Below are positions 59,228 through 64,000 of a stretch of 64,000 bases of DNA, piece after piece (the first letter of the stretch is position 1; the number at the start of each line of letters is the position of its first letter). Source of the DNA: Alphaproteobacteria bacterium (GTDB taxonomy: Bacteria; Pseudomonadota; Alphaproteobacteria; UBA6615); NCBI GenBank assembly GCA_022449545.1, contig JAKUPN010000003.1:1-64000 (forward strand), given 5' to 3'. The position numbers and the translations under genes were made by a program. The notes under the pieces were generated by a model. The model searched no databases, had not been told where the DNA came from, and saw only the letters and a list, made by a program, of their open reading frames with translations.

Positions 59228-59545
59228 GATAACACCACCTATTTAGGCTATTTACAAAAAAACCAACTTAAAGAAAATAGTATATTAGTAAGATTCTTAG
59301 CTCCTGGATTTTTCATTATACAATAGATAGAAGCTTAGTTAATACAACCTAACACGTAGATCTAATTCACCAAAACAATAGTATTATGATCAAAATTTTC
59401 CTTCAAATCATAATAGATGGTGTTTTCACAAAATAAATAAAGTATATGAGGGCAAAAAGAGTAACAACTAAACTCTAAATATTTTCAATAGTAAAAAATA
59501 CTTCAGAAAATAAAAACCCGCCTTCTGGAAAAATAAGTAGCAGTT
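59228..59545. other. intergenic region between the VOC and BKACE genes
   Basis: About 320 AT-rich bases. Apart from the inverted repeat at 59382-59415, I see no gene or clear terminator. A short GC patch with T-run on the minus strand just after the BKACE stop (about 59517-59530) lacks a convincing stem. Confidence 0.5.
59382..59415. promoter_or_regulatory. 9-base perfect inverted repeat, possible operator
   Basis: TATTATGAT (59382-59390) and ATCATAATA (59407-59415) form a perfect inverted repeat around a 16-base spacer. It lies upstream of the VOC gene and downstream of the BKACE gene. It could be an operator or a weak stem; no regulator is identified. Confidence 0.35.
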
Positions 59546-60430
59546 TTATTGCTTACGAGGAAGAAGCTCTAGCATCTCAGCTGCCCTAACAGGTTCAACT
59601 GGTTCAGCATCGAGTTCGTTCATTATTCTAACAGCTTTTTCAACTAATTGACCATTAGTGCCAAACTCACCTTTACCTAAATAAAGATTATCTTCCAACC
59701 CAACACGGACATGTCCTCCAGAGTTAACCACCTCCGCTACTATTGGAAACTCCCATCTACTAATTCCAAAGGCAGCCCAATTGGAATTCTTAGGAAGCAT
59801 ATCATGCATGGCTTGCACCATCTTGGGTGTTGCGGGAGCACCGTAAGCAATACCCAAACATAGTTGGAAAAGTGCAGGAGACTCTACCAAGCCCTCCTTA
59901 ATAAACTCGTTCGCTAGGCGAATATGACCAGCTTCAAATACTTCAAGCTCGGGCTTCACTCCTGCATCTTTAATTAACGTTGCCATTTTTCTCAAATGGC
60001 CAGGGGTATTCATAAATACATGCTCACCAAAATTCATGGTTCCCATATCAAGGGTACAAATATCTGGTCGTAACTCAAGAACATGTCTCACTCTAACTTC
60101 AGGAGAACTCAAAGTGGTTCCCTCACCGCCAATTCTTGGGTCGGTATCACTAGGGATATAACGGCCTCCCTCCCCCGTAGTAAGGTTTATTAAAATATCA
60201 CTACCAGAGTCACGAATACGTTGAACAACTTCTCGAAAATGGGCTGGGTCGGCCGAACGCTCCCCTGTATTAGGATCACGTACATGGATGTGTGCAATTG
60301 CGGCGCCTGCCTGACGTGCTTCTATACATGCATCGGCAATTTGTTTCGGGGTAATAGGAAAGTTGGGATGTTTATGAAAATTCATATGGCCCCCAGTGAC
60401 TGCACATGTAACTATTGTCTCACGCGACAT
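59546..60430 (-). CDS. BKACE-family beta-keto acid cleavage enzyme
   Basis: A 294-residue TIM-barrel enzyme of the BKACE (DUF849, 3-keto-5-aminohexanoate cleavage) family. It cleaves a beta-keto acid with acetyl-CoA to give acetoacetate and a CoA ester. Seen: TCAVTGGHMNFHKHPNFP, AAIAHIHVRDPNTGERS (zinc-binding H-x-H), INLTTGEGGRY, the Glu in LEVFEAGHIR, and GGHVRVGLEDNLYLGKGE. Substrate (carnitine dehydration product, 3-keto-5-aminohexanoate, betaine-like or other) is not readable. It lies 70 bases downstream of petC on the same strand. Confidence 0.92.
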   Translation of the reverse strand: MSRETIVTCAVTGGHMNFHKHPNFPITPKQIADACIEARQAGAAIAHIHVRDPNTGERSADPAHFREVVQRIRDSGSDILINLTTGEGGRYIPSDTDPRIGGEGTTLSSPEVRVRHVLELRPDICTLDMGTMNFGEHVFMNTPGHLRKMATLIKDAGVKPELEVFEAGHIRLANEFIKEGLVESPALFQLCLGIAYGAPATPKMVQAMHDMLPKNSNWAAFGISRWEFPIVAEVVNSGGHVRVGLEDNLYLGKGEFGTNGQLVEKAVRIMNELDAEPVEPVRAAEMLELLPRKQ

Positions 60431-60500
60431 TATTTCCTCCTAAATTACGTCTGATTACATAAAAACGTCCTATAAACAGACTGAAAAATAGCAATTTTTA

Positions 60501-61289
60501 CTAATGCTCTTTAGACCAAACCTGACGTTTCACAGCGTATAGTAGCCCGGTTAGAACAAGTAAAAAAAGTACTACTTTCCAACCTAAACTCCTTCTCTGT
60601 TCCATCTCAGGTTCAGCTGTCCAATGGAGAAAATTAACTAGATCCCAAGACATCTGAGAAACTGTCGCTTTTGTCCCGTCTGGGTATTCAACAGAATCTT
60701 CATAGAGAGGCTGCGACATAGCTATTTGCTGACCTACAAAGTAAGGATTAAAGTTCATTCCCTCTCCCATTTCAACGCCATCAGGAGCCTCATCCTTATA
60801 ACCGGTAAGAAGCGCGTAGATATAATCTGCTCCTCCATGTCGAGACTTAGTAATGAGAGATAAGTCAGGAGGCATGGCACCATTATTGGAAACTCTAGCC
60901 GCTTTTTCATTTGCAAATGGGGCAACAAATTTATCTGAAGGCCTAGCTTCTCGAGCAAACATTTCGCCTTCATTATCTGGTCCGTCCATTACCTCAAATT
61001 GCTCGGCAATTTCCTTAATTTCTTCAATATTAAGACCTATATCCTTCAAATTTCTATATGCGACTTGATCCAGGCCGTGACACGATGAACAAACCTCAAG
61101 GTAAACCTGTAGGCCACGTCGGATAGAACTCTTATCAAACTTACCAAACAGCCCATTAAAACCCCATTCTTGGGATTCGGGATGTTTATATTTCCCAGCG
61201 GAATTAGCAGAGTCAGATAAAACGACCGTCATTATAAAAGTTATGGAAACTATAGCTAAAAAATTTAATAAGCCGTTAATTTTTTTCAT
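60501..61289 (-). CDS. petC: ubiquinol-cytochrome c reductase cytochrome c1
   Basis: A 262-residue membrane-anchored c-type cytochrome of the bc1 complex. A cleavable signal peptide ends near ANSAGKY (about residue 31). Heme attaches at C67-S-S-C70-H71. The C-terminus has one membrane helix (WKVVLFLLVLTGLLYAV) followed by a short cytoplasmic tail. It shares one base with the petB stop (TAATG), so it is translationally coupled. It accepts electrons from the Rieske cluster and passes them to soluble or membrane cytochrome c. Confidence 0.96.
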   Translation of the reverse strand: MKKINGLLNFLAIVSITFIMTVVLSDSANSAGKYKHPESQEWGFNGLFGKFDKSSIRRGLQVYLEVCSSCHGLDQVAYRNLKDIGLNIEEIKEIAEQFEVMDGPDNEGEMFAREARPSDKFVAPFANEKAARVSNNGAMPPDLSLITKSRHGGADYIYALLTGYKDEAPDGVEMGEGMNFNPYFVGQQIAMSQPLYEDSVEYPDGTKATVSQMSWDLVNFLHWTAEPEMEQRRSLGWKVVLFLLVLTGLLYAVKRQVWSKEH

Positions 61290-62605
61290 TACATACTTCC
61301 TCCTGACTTAGCCGAAGCACTCGAAGAAGTATCCCCGTTAAGGACAGATTCAGTAATACTAGTAGGTAAAGGCTTTGTTTTTTCTACAGTTCCTAATAAA
61401 GGTAAAAGAATTAAAAAGTGGAAAAAGTACCAAGCTGTTCCAATATGACCCAAGTCAATAAAAAGCAGCCATTCTATGCCCTTAAACACATGGTCACTGG
61501 GTGGATGACCGCCAACAAAACCAAGCAGTAAACAATCGAGAAGAAGAATCCAAAAAAACCATTTATAGATCGGACGGAACCGAGCGCTTCTTACTTTGGA
61601 TCGGTCAAGCCAGGGGACCAAAAATAAAAGAATTATTGATCCAAACATAGCAATAACGCCACCTAACTTCGCGTCTATAAACCAAATGTCGAAATCTATT
61701 GATCTAAGAATGGCGAAATAAGGAAGAAAATACCACTCAGGTACTATCTGAGCAGGCGTCTGGAGAGGATCTGCTTTAATATAATTCTCTGGTTCACCAA
61801 AAAAATTTGGTGCAAAAAAAACAAATGCAGCAAAAATTGTCACCCAAAGCGCAAGGCCAAAACTATCTTTTGCCGTATAATAGGGATGGAATGGTAGGGT
61901 ATCCTGAGGCCCTTTAGGGTCAATACCTAATGGATTATTGGACCCAGATACATGCAGAGTTATGACATGTAAAACAACTACACCTAAAATAACAAAGGGA
62001 AGTAAAAAATGTAATGAAAAGAACCGATTTAGTGTTGGGTTCTCCACTGCAAAGCCTCCCCACAACCATGTAACTATTGAATCACCAACTAAAGGGATTG
62101 CAGAAAAAAGGTTAGTTATAACAGTCGCTCCCCAGAAACTCATTTGTCCCCATGGTAAAACATAGCCCATAAAAGCCGTGGCCATCATCAGCACAAGTAT
62201 GAGAACACCGAAAATCCAGAGCAACTCACGTGGGTTCTTATAAGATCCGTAATAAAGACCACGGAATATGTGGATATAAACAGCAATAAAGAAAAAAGTG
62301 GCACCATTTGCATGAAGATATCTCAGCAACCATCCATAGTTAACATCACGCATTATTCGTTCAACTGAATCGAATGCGAAATCTACATGAGGGGTATACT
62401 GCATAGAAAGAAAAATGCCCGTGAATATCATTAATACTAGCATAAAAGTCAGAATGGCTCCAAAGTTCCACCAATAATTGAAGTTTTTAGGGGCCGGATA
62501 TTCTCCATATTCCTTCTGCATATAAGAAAAGACTGGCAAACGACTATCTATCCAGTTAACCAATCCCCTACCAGTTGATGACTTATTGCTTTTGTTTGCA
62601 CTCAT
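61289..62605 (-). CDS. petB: ubiquinol-cytochrome c reductase cytochrome b
   Basis: A 438-residue, eight-helix membrane subunit carrying hemes bL and bH. The heme-binding His residues lie in [21 protein letters not shown] and [21 protein letters not shown] (written here as short parts: [38 protein letters not shown]). The Qo-site PEWY motif is [10 protein letters not shown]. The length equals that of Rhodobacter cytochrome b. It is 13 bases downstream of petA. Confidence 0.97.
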   Translation of the reverse strand: MSANKSNKSSTGRGLVNWIDSRLPVFSYMQKEYGEYPAPKNFNYWWNFGAILTFMLVLMIFTGIFLSMQYTPHVDFAFDSVERIMRDVNYGWLLRYLHANGATFFFIAVYIHIFRGLYYGSYKNPRELLWIFGVLILVLMMATAFMGYVLPWGQMSFWGATVITNLFSAIPLVGDSIVTWLWGGFAVENPTLNRFFSLHFLLPFVILGVVVLHVITLHVSGSNNPLGIDPKGPQDTLPFHPYYTAKDSFGLALWVTIFAAFVFFAPNFFGEPENYIKADPLQTPAQIVPEWYFLPYFAILRSIDFDIWFIDAKLGGVIAMFGSIILLFLVPWLDRSKVRSARFRPIYKWFFWILLLDCLLLGFVGGHPPSDHVFKGIEWLLFIDLGHIGTAWYFFHFLILLPLLGTVEKTKPLPTSITESVLNGDTSSSASAKSGGSM

Positions 62606-62618
62606 CTGAACTTATGCC

Positions 62619-63161
62619 TCAACCAATTTTAATTGTATTGTCATCCAAAAACTTATACTCAGGAACCGCTAAATTTTCAGGAGCAGGTCCCTTACGAATT
62701 CTGCCAGAAGTATCGTAATGAGAACCGTGACAAGGACAGAACCAACCATTCCATTCTCCACGGGCCTCTGTAGAGCCCTGTCCAAGTGGAACACAGCCCA
62801 AATGAGTACAAACCCCAACTACTACCAACCATTCTGGTCTTAAAACTCGACTTTCATCTGATTCAGGATGAGGTAAATCAGAGGGTGTTTCCGAGGCTAG
62901 TTTAATTTCTTGCTCGGTTCTTCTTCGTACAAAAACAGGCTTTCCTCGCCAAATTACAGTGATGGCCTGTCCGGGCTCAATCGGAGACAAATCTACTTCG
63001 GTCGATGAAAGGGCTAAAACATCTGCAGAGGGATTCATCGAATCTATAAATGGCCAAAGCGATAATGCAGCTCCTACTCCAGCAAACACGCCAGTACCAA
63101 TGTACAGAAAATCCCTTCGGTTTCCTTGCTTGCCTACTGGCTCACTATCTTGGTCTGTCAT
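62619..63161 (-). CDS. petA: ubiquinol-cytochrome c reductase Rieske iron-sulfur subunit
   Basis: A 180-residue Rieske protein. A twin-arginine signal anchor ([17 protein letters not shown]) starts the protein. The [2Fe-2S] ligands are C118 and H120 (CTHLGC) and C142 and H145 (CPCHGSH), with a disulfide between C123 and C144. It is the first gene of petABC. The 5' region up to trmL (63162-63432) contains inverted repeats that may regulate the operon. Confidence 0.97.
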   Translation of the reverse strand: MTDQDSEPVGKQGNRRDFLYIGTGVFAGVGAALSLWPFIDSMNPSADVLALSSTEVDLSPIEPGQAITVIWRGKPVFVRRRTEQEIKLASETPSDLPHPESDESRVLRPEWLVVVGVCTHLGCVPLGQGSTEARGEWNGWFCPCHGSHYDTSGRIRKGPAPENLAVPEYKFLDDNTIKIG

Positions 63162-63236
63162 GGAAGATTTCTCTTTCTAATAATTACAGCCAAATTGCCT
63201 GGGCTTTAAAAGTTCATCATATTTGTAAATCGCATG

Positions 63237-63269
63237 TGCGGCTATAAAACAATGTGACACCGTGCCGCA
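63237..63269. promoter_or_regulatory. 6-base inverted repeat upstream of petABC
   Basis: TGCGGC (63237-63242) and GCCGCA (63264-63269) are a perfect inverted repeat with a 21-base spacer, about 75 bases before the petA start. It could be an operator or leader stem. The GC-rich arms stand out from the AT-rich background. Confidence 0.3.
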
Positions 63270-63300
63270 ATGGGAGCTATACGGAAGCAAGCATAAGATA

Positions 63301-63337
63301 AATTAAATTACAAACAAAACTCAGCTTACTGGCTGAG
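63301..63337 (-). terminator. terminator-like hairpin upstream of petABC
   Basis: CTCAGC (63320-63325) and GCTGAG (63332-63337) form a perfect 6-base stem with a 6-base loop. On the minus strand it is followed directly by TTTTGTTTG, as in an intrinsic terminator. No minus-strand gene is upstream of it, so it would end antisense transcription or act as an attenuator for petABC. It may instead be simply a palindromic site. Confidence 0.35.
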
Positions 63338-63432
63338 GGGCGCTTTAAGCATATACACAAATATACCATGATTTGCCAAGTCTAGTCAGAAGCATAGTTA
63401 TTTATTTCGTATTAACTATAGTCAGGGGAAAA

Positions 63433-63894
63433 ATGCGACTTGCCTTATTTGAACCGGACATTCCACAAAATACAGGCACCATCCTGCGCATGGCCGCCTG
63501 CCTGGGGGTTCCTGTAGACTTAATCGAACCGGCTGGGTTTATTATTAATAATAAACTAATGAAAAGAGCAGGAATGGATTACTTAAACCATGCTGACCTG
63601 ACAAGGCATAAATCATGGAAATCTTACTCTGAGCAGCGCCAAGAAAATAAACGTATCATTTTACTCACAACCAGAGCGAAAATTAGCTACATTAATTTTA
63701 AGTTTAACCCTGACGATACTTTACTACTAGGAAGAGAAACGAGCGGCGTGCCTTCCGAGATTCATGACTTTGTTGACGCCAGTTTAAAAATACCCATGCA
63801 AGAGCACATGCGATCCCTAAATGTTGCTATAGCAGCAGCAATTGTACTAGGCGATGCATTAAAGCAAACAAACCAATTACCGGAATTTAACTAA
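63433..63894 (+). CDS. trmL: tRNA (cytidine(34)-2'-O)-methyltransferase
   Basis: A 153-residue SPOUT-class methyltransferase (YibK type) that methylates the wobble nucleotide of tRNA-Leu. It begins MRLALFEPDIPQNTGTILR, and the trefoil-knot motifs LLLGRETSGVPSEIHD and MRSLNVAIAAAIVLGDAL are intact. AGGGG lies 4 bases before the ATG at 63433; the longer frame from 63373 is rejected. hemF begins immediately after its stop. Confidence 0.95.
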   Translation: MRLALFEPDIPQNTGTILRMAACLGVPVDLIEPAGFIINNKLMKRAGMDYLNHADLTRHKSWKSYSEQRQENKRIILLTTRAKISYINFKFNPDDTLLLGRETSGVPSEIHDFVDASLKIPMQEHMRSLNVAIAAAIVLGDALKQTNQLPEFN

Positions 63895-64000
63895 ATGTCT
63901 AAAAGCTCAAATGAGTCTGTTAGCGAACAAAAAAAATTGGATGTAACGAAATGGTTTGAGTCTTTAAGAGACCAAATTTGTATTTCTTTTGAAACATTGG
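63895..64000 (+). CDS. hemF: oxygen-dependent coproporphyrinogen III oxidase (first 35 codons)
   Basis: Only the N-terminal 35 codons are inside the window. After a short polar leader, TKWFESLRDQICISFETL matches the HemF N-terminus (WFE-LRD-I-x-FE). The ATG directly follows the trmL stop, and petABC-trmL-hemF is a familiar alphaproteobacterial grouping. HemF decarboxylates coproporphyrinogen III for heme, including that used by cytochromes b and c1. The identification rests on a short segment plus gene order. Confidence 0.75.
   Translation, partial: MSKSSNESVSEQKKLDVTKWFESLRDQICISFETL

Overview
This is about 64 kb of AT-rich chromosome from an alphaproteobacterium, most likely a marine, aerobic, Rhodospirillales- or SAR116-like lineage. 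The evidence is gene order and content: lgt / MidA-type methyltransferase / pgeF / prs / rplY / pth / ychF; uvrC-pgsA-moaD-moaE; a MarR regulator, OmpR-type regulator and EnvZ-type kinase next to a branched-chain aminotransferase; petABC beside trmL and hemF; a GapR-family protein; a split pntA; and the long fused indolepyruvate oxidoreductase. I see no phage, insertion sequence, CRISPR array, rRNA or convincing tRNA. The lineage call is an inference.

Layout. 1-7.0 kb is a catabolic neighbourhood. A minus-strand run holds an acyl-CoA ligase (cut by the window edge), a class II aldolase, a fumarylacetoacetase-family hydrolase, a LigE-like glutathione transferase and a luciferase-like monooxygenase. 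Divergent from it are a carboxymuconolactone-decarboxylase-like protein and a short-chain dehydrogenase. 7.3-10.7 kb has rpsU, with a strong terminator, and the pntA1-pntA2-pntB transhydrogenase. 10.9-16 kb has an M3 oligopeptidase, a second acyl-CoA ligase and a UDP-glucuronate epimerase. 16-25.3 kb has the fused indolepyruvate oxidoreductase, a GapR homologue, a DUF1244 protein, cystathionine beta-synthase, an EF-G-like GTPase and an aspartate aminotransferase. 25.5-36.6 kb has uvrB and a hydroxypyruvate-isomerase-like gene, an iron-box-controlled pair (unknown protein plus peroxiredoxin), gltB-gltD and msrA.

36.8-43 kb has a Ca/Na exchanger, then uvrC-pgsA-mobB-moeA-moaD-moaE. 43-49.8 kb has ilvE, a PetP/PetR-like regulator pair with a histidine kinase, csaA, proC, a YbjN protein, a dehydrogenase and ubiK. 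49.9-58.3 kb has an ADP-heptose epimerase homologue, lgt, midA, pgeF, prs, rplY, pth, ychF and a dienelactone hydrolase. 58.3-64 kb has a VOC protein, a BKACE-family enzyme, petABC, trmL and the first codons of hemF.

How it works together. The genes describe an aerobic heterotroph with a bc1 respiratory chain and proton-driven NADPH supply. It assimilates ammonia through GOGAT and makes molybdenum cofactor, and it has several enzymes suited to breaking down aromatic, ether-linked and CoA-linked organic matter. Most of the window is ordinary housekeeping. The points most worth a second look are the Fur-box operon with an unrecognised CxxC protein; apparent AUA and AUC start codons behind excellent ribosome-binding sites (rpsU and the Ca/Na exchanger); the LigE-like catabolic cluster; an EF-G paralogue lacking the catalytic histidine; and several structured intergenic elements. 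I found no clear novel multi-gene defence or mobile system.
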